DNA of 30,141 nt from DTU064 sp045588245 (GCA_045588245.1 JAZNDW010000020.1:1-30141); one strand, 5' to 3'; counted from the stretch's first letter, positions 23,332 through 30,141 are shown. Notes: generated from the letters alone by a model not told the origin. A program made the numbers and translations.

Positions 23332-23811
23332 TTATTGCTGTATACTTTCAATAAAATCCTGAATGCTCAAAACGCCCTTTCCAACAGCAAGAAACTTGTC
23401 ATTATATTCGTCAACCATATAACAGGAGCAGTCGATCAAATACTCAAAAAGCTCCTCGCTGACCGTGCTGTTCATAAAGGCAGCGGTCATCCTGAAGCAG
23501 ATAGCACCTTCGGATACGTCATAATCAAAGTATCCGTCCGCCATTGCATAGGATGCAATACTCGTCATAATAGCGCCTTCCATACGTTTATCTTCAGGCA
23601 TTTTATAAGATAACGGCGAGATAAGTCTGATAAGCTGTCTTTCAATATCGGCCATGATAAGGAAGTTCATGGGAATATCGTCACCTGAAACGCCGAACTG
23701 TACGATGAGGTTATTATCGTCTTTTGTGTATTGCCAATTTCTGCTGTCAAGCATACGGCAAAGAGCAGCATATACTTTTTTTGCATTTTCAAGCTTAATT
23801 TCGTTTGCCAA
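23332..23811 (-). CDS. YbjN-like protein, copy 2 of a tandem pair
   Basis: The 159-residue protein looks like the YbjN family (PF10722-like), whose fold is related to type III secretion chaperones and whose E. coli member has been called a sensory regulator. The biochemical function is not established. Visible features are a helix NAKKVYAALCRMLDSRNW, strands NNLIVQFGVSGDDIPMNF and RQLIRLISPL, and a C-terminal helix ending VDEYNDKFLAVGKGVLSIQDFI. It aligns without gaps over about 150 residues with the gene just upstream, including the shared VDEYNDKFL. The start is TTG at 23811, chosen because GGGAGG lies 8 bases upstream. It starts 15 bases after its paralogue, so the two are co-translated neighbours. 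Confidence 0.8.
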   Translation of the reverse strand: MANEIKLENAKKVYAALCRMLDSRNWQYTKDDNNLIVQFGVSGDDIPMNFLIMADIERQLIRLISPLSYKMPEDKRMEGAIMTSIASYAMADGYFDYDVSEGAICFRMTAAFMNSTVSEELFEYLIDCSCYMVDEYNDKFLAVGKGVLSIQDFIESIQQ

Positions 23812-23826
23812 AACAATATCCTCCCG

Positions 23827-24309
23827 TCATGCATTTTGAGATGCAATAAACTGTTCAAGTGTCAACACATTCTTCGCGATCATCAAAAACTTATCATTGT
23901 ACTCATCTACCGTCGCACAGGCACATTGAAGCATATACATAAACACATCCGTGCTAAGATCGCATCCGATATAAGAATTCGAAATACGGAACAACAGGTT
24001 GCCGTTCATAACGTTGTAGTCGAAAGTTCCGTTTATCATGCCGCGATTGGCAACGCTGACAGCAACGGCTAAATCGAGTCTTTTTTCTTCGGGGATCTTA
24101 TACGGCATAGGAGAAAACAGAACTACGAGCTGTCTTTCTGCCTGGACCTCGATGCCGATCTGTACGGGAATATCTTCTCCCTGTACTCCGAATCGCACAG
24201 TTAACTCATCCTCGTTTTTTTCGTAATGCCAATCATCTCCGTCAAGCATCTGACATATAGTGTCAAACACCTGCTTTGCTTTTGTCAAATTTTGCTCATC
24301 GACACCCAT
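23827..24309 (-). CDS. YbjN-like protein, copy 1 of a tandem pair
   Basis: This 160-residue paralogue of the following gene has the same layout: a helix TKAKQVFDTICQMLDGDDW, strands ELTVRFGVQGEDIPVQIGI and RQLVVLFSPMPYKIPEEKR, a central segment VANRGMINGTFDYNVMNGN, and the C-terminal VDEYNDKFLMIAKNVLTLEQF. The fold suggested is YbjN/secretion-chaperone-like, which commonly dimerises, so a heterodimer of the two copies is conceivable. GAGGAGGG lies 7 bases before the ATG. It follows the anti-sigma candidate gene by 67 bases on the same strand. There are no signal peptide, membrane segments or cysteine clusters. Confidence 0.8.
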   Translation of the reverse strand: MGVDEQNLTKAKQVFDTICQMLDGDDWHYEKNEDELTVRFGVQGEDIPVQIGIEVQAERQLVVLFSPMPYKIPEEKRLDLAVAVSVANRGMINGTFDYNVMNGNLLFRISNSYIGCDLSTDVFMYMLQCACATVDEYNDKFLMIAKNVLTLEQFIASQNA

Positions 24310-24376
24310 TTCCGATCCCTCCTCAAATAATTAAAAATTATTATGAAAAAACACAAAATGAATATATGATATAAAC

Positions 24377-24646
24377 TTATCTTTCGGTAAGCTCCGTATC
24401 ATCATATACTTCACTAAGCATCTCTTTATCAACATTTTTGCGTATGGCTTCGACTAATTCTTCGCGTCCATACATCACTCTTTTCATTTCTTCATAAACG
24501 GCTGTAAATGCTCTGACTTTACAGAGGCATTTGTCACATTTCAGAATGTGTGAATTAACCTTTGATATAAGCGCCAGCGATTCCGCATCCAGTTTTTCAA
24601 CGGACACGAAATCGATAATCTCGTTAACCGTTAAGTGCTTCATCAT
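24377..24646 (-). CDS. Small zinc-binding (HxxxCxxC) protein, putative anti-sigma factor
   Basis: This 89-residue soluble protein contains the ZAS-type motif His33-x3-Cys37-x2-Cys40 (NSHILKCDKC) in a helical context, followed by a charged helical tail. Zinc-containing anti-sigma factors of the RsrA/ChrR type carry this motif at this place and bind ECF sigma factors encoded next to them. The reading frame starts inside the end of the upstream sigma-like gene (23-base overlap) and has no clear Shine-Dalgarno sequence, which points to translational coupling and matched amounts of the two proteins. There is no membrane segment, so sensing would be cytoplasmic. Two consecutive ATG codons leave the exact start open. 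Function is inferred from motif and pairing. Confidence 0.75.
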   Translation of the reverse strand: MMKHLTVNEIIDFVSVEKLDAESLALISKVNSHILKCDKCLCKVRAFTAVYEEMKRVMYGREELVEAIRKNVDKEMLSEVYDDTELTER

Positions 24647-25454
24647 TACTGATTACCCGTTTGATAATGTTATTCATTCTGTTCACCCAATCACTAATCG
24701 TTTTTTTGCCGCCTTTTTTCATATAGTACTCTTTATATCGGACCTCGCCGTACGTTCGGGTACCGTCAAAAGACTTTCTTAAAGCTGTGTCAATTTTGTC
24801 ATATTGACGCGGCGTGATCTTCGCCCAAGAAACTCTGTTTGAAAATCTCACCACCATGTCACGCATTTCAAACAACGTTTTTTCTTCAAATTCGCATACT
24901 ATAAGATCTGTTGATTGAATCTTCGTAATATCATATTCAAGCATGAACAAGCTTTGTGCCAGCCATGTCAATATCTTGTAAATGCTTACGTTTGAACCGA
25001 TAACAATATCAAACATTTGCGCTAAAAGCTCGCGTTTTGCTTGCAGTATCTCGTCGTTCTGCTCACCCGGATCGGGGATCATGTTATCCCCGTCTTCCTC
25101 AAGACCGCGGTAATGATAGCTGTAACGGCGCACCTTTTCCGCATAATCTTTAACAGTATTTTTTGCGATCAGGAAGAGCCAGTTCTGAAAATATCCGATA
25201 TCGGTGTTTAATCCGTCGACACCTTCCTTACGCAAAAATGAACTGACACAGTTTTTCACGACCTTAACGCGTATGTCCTGCATTATTTCTTCTTCATATT
25301 CCTTGTCCTTCAGCTCCGTGATGCTTCCGCACAAGCCTACAACGTACCGTAAGAGCGTTTTATCAACGATATGTAGCAGTATATCGTACGATTGAAGCTC
25401 GCTGCCAACAAGTTCGTCTATCATGATATTGAATTCTTCGACAGCGATCATCAT
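24624..25454 (-). CDS. Divergent ECF-like sigma-70 family factor
   Basis: The 276-residue protein has a region-2-like segment: EEIMQDIRVKVVKNCVSSFL, then YFQNWLFLIAKNTVKDYAEKVRR, which matches the helices of sigma region 2 that bind core polymerase and the -10 element. The C-terminal part ITPRQYDKIDTALRKSF ... KKTISDWVNRMNNIIKRVI has the spacing of sigma region 4, but the helix-turn-helix core is altered. The middle (about 140-200) is longer than in ordinary ECF factors. The frame opens at 25484, but ATG at 25454 is chosen because AAGGGAG lies 5 bases upstream; a second ATG follows directly. A close-to-consensus SigA promoter lies just upstream. It overlaps the anti-sigma candidate gene. Confidence 0.75.
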   Translation of the reverse strand: MMIAVEEFNIMIDELVGSELQSYDILLHIVDKTLLRYVVGLCGSITELKDKEYEEEIMQDIRVKVVKNCVSSFLRKEGVDGLNTDIGYFQNWLFLIAKNTVKDYAEKVRRYSYHYRGLEEDGDNMIPDPGEQNDEILQAKRELLAQMFDIVIGSNVSIYKILTWLAQSLFMLEYDITKIQSTDLIVCEFEEKTLFEMRDMVVRFSNRVSWAKITPRQYDKIDTALRKSFDGTRTYGEVRYKEYYMKKGGKKTISDWVNRMNNIIKRVISNDEALNG

Positions 25455-25492
25455 AAACACTCCCTTCTTTGCCAAAAGATTCATTATGCTAC

Positions 25493-25521
25493 ATTATATC
25501 ACACAATGGTTCTTCGGTCAA
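25493..25521 (-). promoter_or_regulatory. SigA promoter of the sigma/anti-sigma/YbjN unit
   Basis: On the minus strand TTGACC, a 17-base spacer and TATAAT match consensus at 11 of 12 positions. The -10 box ends about 38 bases before the sigma gene start, so this unit can be expressed independently of the ClpP-VirD4 genes upstream. Confidence 0.82.
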
Positions 25522-25553
25522 GGCAAGCATTGAGACTGCGATTGGATTTGAAG

Positions 25554-25582
25554 TGCTGTGAAGTAATATTTACTCCACAGCA
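25554..25582 (-). other. Hairpin between the VirD4-like gene and the sigma gene promoter
   Basis: TGCTGTG pairs with CACAGCA and, across one mismatch, AGTAA pairs with TTACT around a 3-base loop. There is no T tract. It may be a weak terminator or processing site at the end of the ClpP-VirD4 transcript. Confidence 0.5.
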
Positions 25583-25620
25583 TTCCGTCGCCGCCTATGA
25601 TATTACCCGATATCAGCCGA

Positions 25621-27306
25621 TCAATCTATCTCATCCAAAAAAGAAGATCTCACTCTTGTGCGCCGTTGACGTTTCGGTATGTATGCGTACTTCGGGTCAG
25701 AAAATCTCACCCGTTGCTCTCTTTGAAGTGAGCTTACCGTTTCAGTGTCAAATTCGGGGCACAGATAGCTTCTTTCAATTCTCGACCACAGTACGTCCTC
25801 ACGCATCTGCGTCACGATACATTCCCCGGGGGTGATATGCGTCAGCGCACTGACGGGAACGAGCGCTACCGTGTCTTTTTCATATCTGTCGATCGATTCG
25901 CCGCTTCCGTTCAGGGCGGAGATCGGTGATATTATCGTTTTTTTGCCGCACTCCTCGGAAAATTCCCGCTTCGTTTCGGGATTGTTCGTTCCGAAGAAAA
26001 TGTGTGTATTCAAATTATCTTTGATTATCTCGGCTGTTTCTTTGCCGTATATGTTATATAGCTGTGCATACGACTGTAAGATCAGCAAAAACCAAATGTT
26101 TCTGCCGCCGCAAGCGGAAATGACCTTATCAAAATCGTTGAACTTCGGCAAGTTGCCAAATTCATCGAGCAAAAAGTAAAAGGGTCTGTCAAGCTTGGAG
26201 TTTTTCGCGCGCGCCACCGCGATCAGCTCTGTATACAGATTGCTCAAAAACATACTGATGATCTCGTAGTGCAGACACTCTTCATCCTTGTACGACACGA
26301 AAATAACCGTTGGCTCACCGTCATCAAGCTCGCTCATCTCAAAAGAATTCGTACAGGTGATCCTGCGCACCGACGTATCCCGGAATTTGTTCATCTTCGA
26401 AGCAAATTCCGAAGAAATACAGCGGCGTGTATTATCTGCCTGTTCAAGCACGCATTTTCTTGCGAGCTGATGTGCTTTGGACGTTTCAAGATCCCTGCGT
26501 GAAAAGTATCCGCCGTCATAAGTCGATTTTGAATCCGAAAAGGAATCAAATATCCGAAGCACCGAGTCAAAAGAGAAATTATCCTCCGTTATCGTGCCAT
26601 CGGCGCTGTCCTCAAGCATCCCGTAAATGATTGCGCGAAGCAGATCGCGTGCGGAATCATCCCAGAAAGGATCCTTTGTGTTTACGGTCGGAAGGATCGC
26701 CGCCGTCAGCGCGGTGATACCTTTCTCGGCGTCGTCGTAATAACCGTCCTTCCACTCCGTAATATCGCGGTCCAGCTCCTCCTGATCCTCGTAGATCTTG
26801 CCTTTGAATACGTTTCTTGGCCCATCGGGCGTTTCCGTTACCTCCACCTCGTCTTCAACGTGCAGATACTTCTGATAAAGGCGGAAATACTTCGTCAAAG
26901 GGTTCCAACAGTCGCTGTGACGGTAATTCGTAAAGTCGAGCAGTATTATGCGGTAGCCCATCTTCTCAAACTTAGCCGCATTACCGCAGTACAGTTCTCC
27001 TTTCGGATCGCTTATTACAAGGCTCGGCTTATTCTTTTTCCGGAGCAACACGTTCAGCGTGGGAACGACGTATCCAGTCGTTTTACCGCTTCGCGTAGCT
27101 CCGATCGCAAGCAGGTGCGTATCAGGGATAAAGGTCACCTCAAGATAGCCTTCGGGTGACCTTGTAACGCAGATCGGAATACCGTCAATATCCGCTTGGG
27201 AAAGCTGATCATATCTGTACGTCCTGCCGACGTGCGACGCGCGGTAATCTTCAACCGTAGATATTTTTCCGTTTTCGTAATCGCGGAACAGTTCAATCTT
27301 TTGCAT
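25621..27306 (-). CDS. VirD4/TraG-like ATPase lacking membrane segments
   Basis: VirD4/TraG proteins are hexameric ATPases that recruit DNA or protein substrates to type IV secretion channels. The 561-residue protein has Walker A AIGATRSGKTTGYVVP (Lys75), the VISDPKGELY block (98-106), LLDFTNYRHSDCWNPL, and Walker B FYFLLDEFGNLPKF (Asp381, Glu382) followed by FLLILQSYAQLYNIYG. The C-terminal part (RYEKDTVALVPVSALTHITPGE) also fits. Unlike classical coupling proteins it has no N-terminal transmembrane helices and begins only about 65 residues before Walker A, so it is predicted soluble. GGGAGG lies 8 bases before the ATG. It overlaps the upstream gene by 14 bases. No relaxase, VirB4 or other conjugation gene is present. 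Confidence 0.9.
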   Translation of the reverse strand: MQKIELFRDYENGKISTVEDYRASHVGRTYRYDQLSQADIDGIPICVTRSPEGYLEVTFIPDTHLLAIGATRSGKTTGYVVPTLNVLLRKKNKPSLVISDPKGELYCGNAAKFEKMGYRIILLDFTNYRHSDCWNPLTKYFRLYQKYLHVEDEVEVTETPDGPRNVFKGKIYEDQEELDRDITEWKDGYYDDAEKGITALTAAILPTVNTKDPFWDDSARDLLRAIIYGMLEDSADGTITEDNFSFDSVLRIFDSFSDSKSTYDGGYFSRRDLETSKAHQLARKCVLEQADNTRRCISSEFASKMNKFRDTSVRRITCTNSFEMSELDDGEPTVIFVSYKDEECLHYEIISMFLSNLYTELIAVARAKNSKLDRPFYFLLDEFGNLPKFNDFDKVISACGGRNIWFLLILQSYAQLYNIYGKETAEIIKDNLNTHIFFGTNNPETKREFSEECGKKTIISPISALNGSGESIDRYEKDTVALVPVSALTHITPGECIVTQMREDVLWSRIERSYLCPEFDTETVSSLQREQRVRFSDPKYAYIPKRQRRTRVRSSFLDEID

Positions 27307-28942
27307 TCTGATCGCCTCCCATGTATCCGAATCCGCGCTTGGATCCGCTTATGTTCTGTTCCTTGCAGATCGCTTTCAGATCGGCAAGAGTGATGATGTT
27401 TTTCTTTTCAAAAACAGCGCTTCTCAGCATGCCGTCGATCGCCTGCTGAATTTGTTTTGTGTCGTAACCCGTCAAGTATTCGCGACACCCATCTTCCATA
27501 CGCACGTCTTTAAGTTTGAATGACTTGGCGCGGCAGTCAAATACCGAATCCACAACGGATATTTTTTCTTCGGCACTGATACGCTCCGCACGAAGCGTGT
27601 CACAGCTTTCGGAAAGCTTGATACATCGTCTGTTGCGTTCCGCGCCAAAAAGGACGAAGATCAGTCCCGACAAGTCAAGTGATACGGGCGGCGCAAACAG
27701 CTTGAACTTGCGTCTGTATTCGCAGTCGAGCATTTTTTCAAGCTCTTCAAGCTGAGCGTCATCAAGCTCCTCGCAGTGACGGATCATAAAAAGCGTCCGT
27801 GCCGCTTTCGTTTCCGAAAGTCCGCGCAAAAAAACGTTTTCCCTGCCTGCGGTGAAATCCTGACCTGATAACGTCGCCGCGTCAAGTTCAATGACAGCGG
27901 ATTCCGAAAAGCCACGCTTCAACATTTTACTGTACATATCGACGATGTAATCGTCCGAGGTAACGATCATGAGAGGTGTGTATGCCTCTGCAGAGCAAGT
28001 AGTCGCAACAGCGATGTTTTGTAATATCTTTTTTATCTCACCCGCCCGACAAAGCGGTAAAGACTGCGTGCATTTTTCATCAAATATAAGCTCGCCGCGG
28101 GTAATGCCGAACGGAATATCCGACAGGGACGCGATCATGTCCTTTTGTTTGCTCCATAGGATCTTTTCCTTATCCTCTGCGGAAACTATCTCGGAAAATG
28201 CAACCTTTGAGAATGCTCTGTCATAAACGTTTCGTTTTATGATGCCAAGTCCGAATGCCTTTTCAATTATTTTTGCTATACTGTTTTTCTCACAGCTTCC
28301 GTCGTAGCTGCGCACTTCTTTGATGTGTTCAAACACACGTTTTTGTGTTGCACTGCGCATGATCGTATAAAGAATGCTGTAATACTCCGCCTTATTTTCA
28401 TCATCATAGCAGATTCCCATAAGGTTAGAAAAAAGGTTGTTCCATTTTGCGCACAGTCTCATGCGCTTTTTTGCACTGATCGCATCACGGCAGACACAGA
28501 TCCCGTTATATTCCATGTACGAAAGGATTGACATAGCATCAATGTTGCCGTTCATCGCCATGGTTGTGATTGCGCTAACAACGGTATCTTTGGTCATGTT
28601 TTTTGCCGTGCGGAAAAGCTCAGACTTTATCGCCATAGCTTCGCGTTTCTGAGCCAAAATTATTCTGTCGCGCTCTGTGATCTCAATGTCCTGACCGCTT
28701 CTTTCCGCAAATTCTATGGTACGGCAAAGACGTTCGTAAGAGGCGAAATCCGTAACTGTTCTGTAATGGTCAAGATTTGAGTCAGCATGGTAGCATTCAA
28801 GCTCTTCTTTGTCGGAGATCGCAAAGATTTCCGACAGCCCGTAAAACATTTCTGTTTTCGCTTCCTGCGTTAAGAAGCTGCTGCATATCGCTTCGAGCAG
28901 ATAATACTGTATCAAAAAAGGTTCAAGCAAGTATTCGTTCAT
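27293..28942 (-). CDS. Degenerate Lon-like AAA+ protein with Sel1-like segment, function unknown
   Basis: I know no named family for this 549-residue protein. Residues 1-270 are helical; about 125-175 (AMNGNIDAMSILSYMEYNGI ... KKRMRLCAKWNN) resemble Sel1/TPR-type repeats. The C-terminal half reads like an AAA+ domain of the Lon/Clp type. The segment MLDCEYRRKF ... VSLDLSGLIFVLFG (about 404-433) matches the Lon block LDPEQN...F...DLSKVLFIaTAN, and a lid-like helical part follows. Walker A is replaced (PLMIVTSDDYIVDMYSK) and Walker B lacks its acidic pair (TLFMIRHCEEL), so ATP hydrolysis is unlikely. AGGAGG lies 9 bases before the ATG, whose first base is the last base of the clpP stop codon (TGATG). 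It overlaps the VirD4-like gene by 14 bases. Confidence 0.7.
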   Translation of the reverse strand: MNEYLLEPFLIQYYLLEAICSSFLTQEAKTEMFYGLSEIFAISDKEELECYHADSNLDHYRTVTDFASYERLCRTIEFAERSGQDIEITERDRIILAQKREAMAIKSELFRTAKNMTKDTVVSAITTMAMNGNIDAMSILSYMEYNGICVCRDAISAKKRMRLCAKWNNLFSNLMGICYDDENKAEYYSILYTIMRSATQKRVFEHIKEVRSYDGSCEKNSIAKIIEKAFGLGIIKRNVYDRAFSKVAFSEIVSAEDKEKILWSKQKDMIASLSDIPFGITRGELIFDEKCTQSLPLCRAGEIKKILQNIAVATTCSAEAYTPLMIVTSDDYIVDMYSKMLKRGFSESAVIELDAATLSGQDFTAGRENVFLRGLSETKAARTLFMIRHCEELDDAQLEELEKMLDCEYRRKFKLFAPPVSLDLSGLIFVLFGAERNRRCIKLSESCDTLRAERISAEEKISVVDSVFDCRAKSFKLKDVRMEDGCREYLTGYDTKQIQQAIDGMLRSAVFEKKNIITLADLKAICKEQNISGSKRGFGYMGGDQNAKD

Positions 28943-29547
28943 CAAATAATACCTCCTGTTGCTTTGATTCTTTTTGGGGTGAGTATACCGTCGATGAGGC
29001 CGTATTCCAAAGCTTCCGTCGGCGACATCGCGTAGTCGCGGTCCGTATCTCTTGCGATCTGATCGACAGTTTTGCCCGAATTCATCGCAAGGATAGAGTT
29101 CAGTTTGCGGCGCGTATCTTCGATATGTCTTGCCGCAATGATTATATCCGTCGCCTGGCCTTGAGCGCCTCCCAAAGGCTGATGTATCAGAATTTCGCTG
29201 TTTGGAAGCGCAAGACGCATACCTTTTGTTCCTGAAGAGAGAAGAAAAGCACCCATTGAAGCCGCCAGTCCGACGCAGATCGTGCGTACTTCACACTCAA
29301 GTGAATTGATGGTGTCGTAAATTGCAAGCCCATCGCTGACAGAGCCGCCTGGACTGTTGATAAGGATAGTTAAGATGCGCTCATCTGTAGGCAGATCTTC
29401 ATCGATCATTTTCTGTTCGATGTAGTGCATCTGGGGGATTACGCGTGCCGCCATGCCGGTCTCAATCGCGCCGAATATGTATATCTGATTCTTTCTCAGA
29501 AGATACTGATCGGACAGCACTTCGTTTGCGGGATGTTCTCTGTTCAT
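28942..29547 (-). CDS. ClpP-like serine protease
   Basis: ClpP forms a tetradecameric barrel that degrades proteins fed in by an AAA+ unfoldase. The 201-residue protein has the complete catalytic triad: Ser97 in GLAASMGAFLLSSG, His122 in EILIHQPLGGAQGQ, and Asp171 in TDRDYAMSPTEALEYGLID. The N-terminal substrate-loop region and the ILINSPGGSVSDGLAIYDTI block are family-typical. The frame opens at 29577; the start at 29547 is preferred because AAGGAAGG lies about 7 bases upstream. In place of the usual clpX neighbour it leads an operon with a degenerate AAA+ gene (1-base overlap) and a VirD4-like ATPase. It may thus be a dedicated second ClpP rather than the housekeeping copy, but this needs the rest of the genome to decide. 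Confidence 0.93.
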   Translation of the reverse strand: MNREHPANEVLSDQYLLRKNQIYIFGAIETGMAARVIPQMHYIEQKMIDEDLPTDERILTILINSPGGSVSDGLAIYDTINSLECEVRTICVGLAASMGAFLLSSGTKGMRLALPNSEILIHQPLGGAQGQATDIIIAARHIEDTRRKLNSILAMNSGKTVDQIARDTDRDYAMSPTEALEYGLIDGILTPKRIKATGGII

Positions 29548-29658
29548 TTGTCGTTCCTTCCTTTCGCGTGTCTTCATTTTTTCTTTACGTATGTAATGAC
29601 GAATTTGATCCGTATTTTTCGCATGGAAAATAAATTTTATATTTGATTATGTAACAAA

Positions 29659-29685
29659 AAAGCCGACGAGTACTCCGTCGGCTTT
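29659..29685 (-). terminator. Intrinsic terminator between the tRNA genes and clpP
   Basis: A 10-bp stem (AAAGCCGACG / CGTCGGCTTT) encloses a 7-base loop, with a run of six T residues on the minus strand. It follows the tRNA terminator by only about 90 bases, so it serves as a backup or ends a short unseen transcript. Confidence 0.85.
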
Positions 29686-29773
29686 CGATGTGTATATTGG
29701 TATATCTTGTATTGATCAATTTTGTTCGTTTGAGCAACATGATGGATCATATATATAATTAAATGAAGGAAAA

Positions 29774-29807
29774 ACAAAAAAGACAACCTATTGGTTGTCT
29801 TTTTTGT
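29774..29807 (-). terminator. Terminator of the rRNA-tRNA transcript
   Basis: A 15-bp stem (ACAAAAAAGACAACC / GGTTGTCTTTTTTGT) with a 4-base loop starts right behind the tRNA-Asn 3' end and carries a T-rich run on the minus strand. Confidence 0.92.
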
Positions 29808-29808
29808 C

Positions 29809-29882
29809 CGCCCCCTTCAGGACTTGAACCTGAGACCCCCTGATTAACAGTCAGATGCTCTAACCGACTGAGCTAAGGAGGC
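29809..29882 (-). tRNA. tRNA-Asn (anticodon GTT)
   Basis: The minus strand gives a full cloverleaf starting GCCTCCTTAGCTCAG. The anticodon arm is CTGACTGTTAATCAG, and the T arm contains GGTTCAAGTCC. The acceptor stem GCCTCCT pairs with AGGGGGC (one G-T pair). The discriminator is G and no CCA is encoded. Confidence 0.97.
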
Positions 29883-29911
29883 GAATGTTATTTTTTATTA
29901 AATAAAAAATA

Positions 29912-29984
29912 TGCACCTTCAGGGACTCGAACCCGGGACCCACTGATTAAGAGTCAGTTGCTCTACCAACTGAGCTAAAGGTGC
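29912..29984 (-). tRNA. tRNA-Lys (anticodon CTT)
   Basis: The minus strand begins GCACCTTTAGCTCAGTTGG. The anticodon arm is CTGACTCTTAATCAG, and the T arm has GGGTTCGAGTCCC. The acceptor GCACCTT pairs with AAGGTGC, with discriminator A. It lies 29 bases before tRNA-Asn in the same transcript. Confidence 0.97.
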
Positions 29985-30047
29985 TTATCTTTTCTAACCG
30001 AAAAGGAGAAGAAATCGATTTAATCGAACTGTAAGATTGAACTACGA

Positions 30048-30141
30048 AGTAGTTCAAGCCCTCGGTCAATTAGTATCGGTCAGCTGCATGCATTACTGCA
30101 CTTCCACCTCCGACCTATCAAACACGTAGTCTACATGCGAC
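30048..30141 (-). rRNA. 23S ribosomal RNA, 3' end (continues past the window)
   Basis: Reverse-complemented, this reads as the conserved 3' end of bacterial 23S rRNA (TTGATAGGTCGGAGGTGGAA, then CTGACCGATACTAATTGACC). The exact 3' end is approximate: an inverted repeat TTGAACTAC / GTAGTTCAA at 30037-30057 straddles it. The spacer to tRNA-Lys is about 60 bases, too short for a 5S gene. Confidence 0.93.

Noticed and set aside
22000..25600. Possible CRISPR array or cas genes near the Card1-type nuclease
   Set aside because: No regularly spaced direct repeats and no Cas protein motifs were seen in any frame of the window.
25600..30000. Integrative element inserted at the tRNA genes, given the VirD4-like gene
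   Set aside because: No integrase, relaxase, excisionase gene or duplicated tRNA 3' end was found; both tRNAs sit in an rRNA transcript with an intact terminator.

Overview
The window looks like chromosomal DNA from an anaerobic Firmicute of the class Clostridia, probably an uncultured gut or rumen relative of the Oscillospiraceae. The reasons are purine-rich GGAGG-type ribosome binding sites, a spore-type LysM/GH18 hydrolase, YhaO/YhaN-type repair proteins, SigA promoters close to TTGACA-17-TATAAT, and intrinsic terminators after most units. No species can be assigned from the sequence alone.

Left part (1 to about 15.6 kb): ordinary metabolic and housekeeping genes. In order they are the 3' part of an MsmX/UgpC-type sugar ABC transporter ATPase, a trkA-trkH potassium uptake operon, convergent enolase, a LysM-GH18 hydrolase, a MacB/FtsX-type ABC exporter pair, a yhaO-yhaN-like nuclease/ATPase operon, and a cytosolic GH31 alpha-glycosidase.

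Right part (15.7 to 29.6 kb): every gene is on the minus strand and many are unusual. Read in the direction of transcription they are: (a) ClpP, a pseudo-AAA+ protein resembling Lon but without Walker motifs, and a VirD4/TraG-like ATPase lacking membrane segments, with overlapping reading frames; (b) a divergent ECF-like sigma factor with its own SigA promoter, an overlapping HxxxCxxC zinc-binding anti-sigma candidate, and two tandem YbjN-like proteins; (c) a stand-alone CARF-PD-(D/E)XK nuclease of the Card1/Can2 family with no CRISPR locus in view; (d) a winged-helix protein with a deca-aspartate tail, a PPP phosphatase fused to an ASCH-like domain, and a Sir2 deacylase; (e) behind a perfect-consensus SigA promoter, a membrane channel-like protein with TrkA-like Rossmann folds, an RyR domain and a terminal helix-turn-helix, followed by a small free-standing RyR protein.

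The far right holds the end of an rRNA operon read on the minus strand: the 3' end of 23S rRNA, then tRNA-Lys(CTT), tRNA-Asn(GTT) and a terminator. No 5S gene fits between 23S and the tRNAs.

The best candidates for something undescribed are the ClpP / pseudo-Lon / soluble VirD4 operon with its linked sigma switch, and the neighbouring group of nucleotide-signalling proteins (CARF nuclease, RyR channel, Sir2, PPP-ASCH). Functional links between these units are inference from gene order only.
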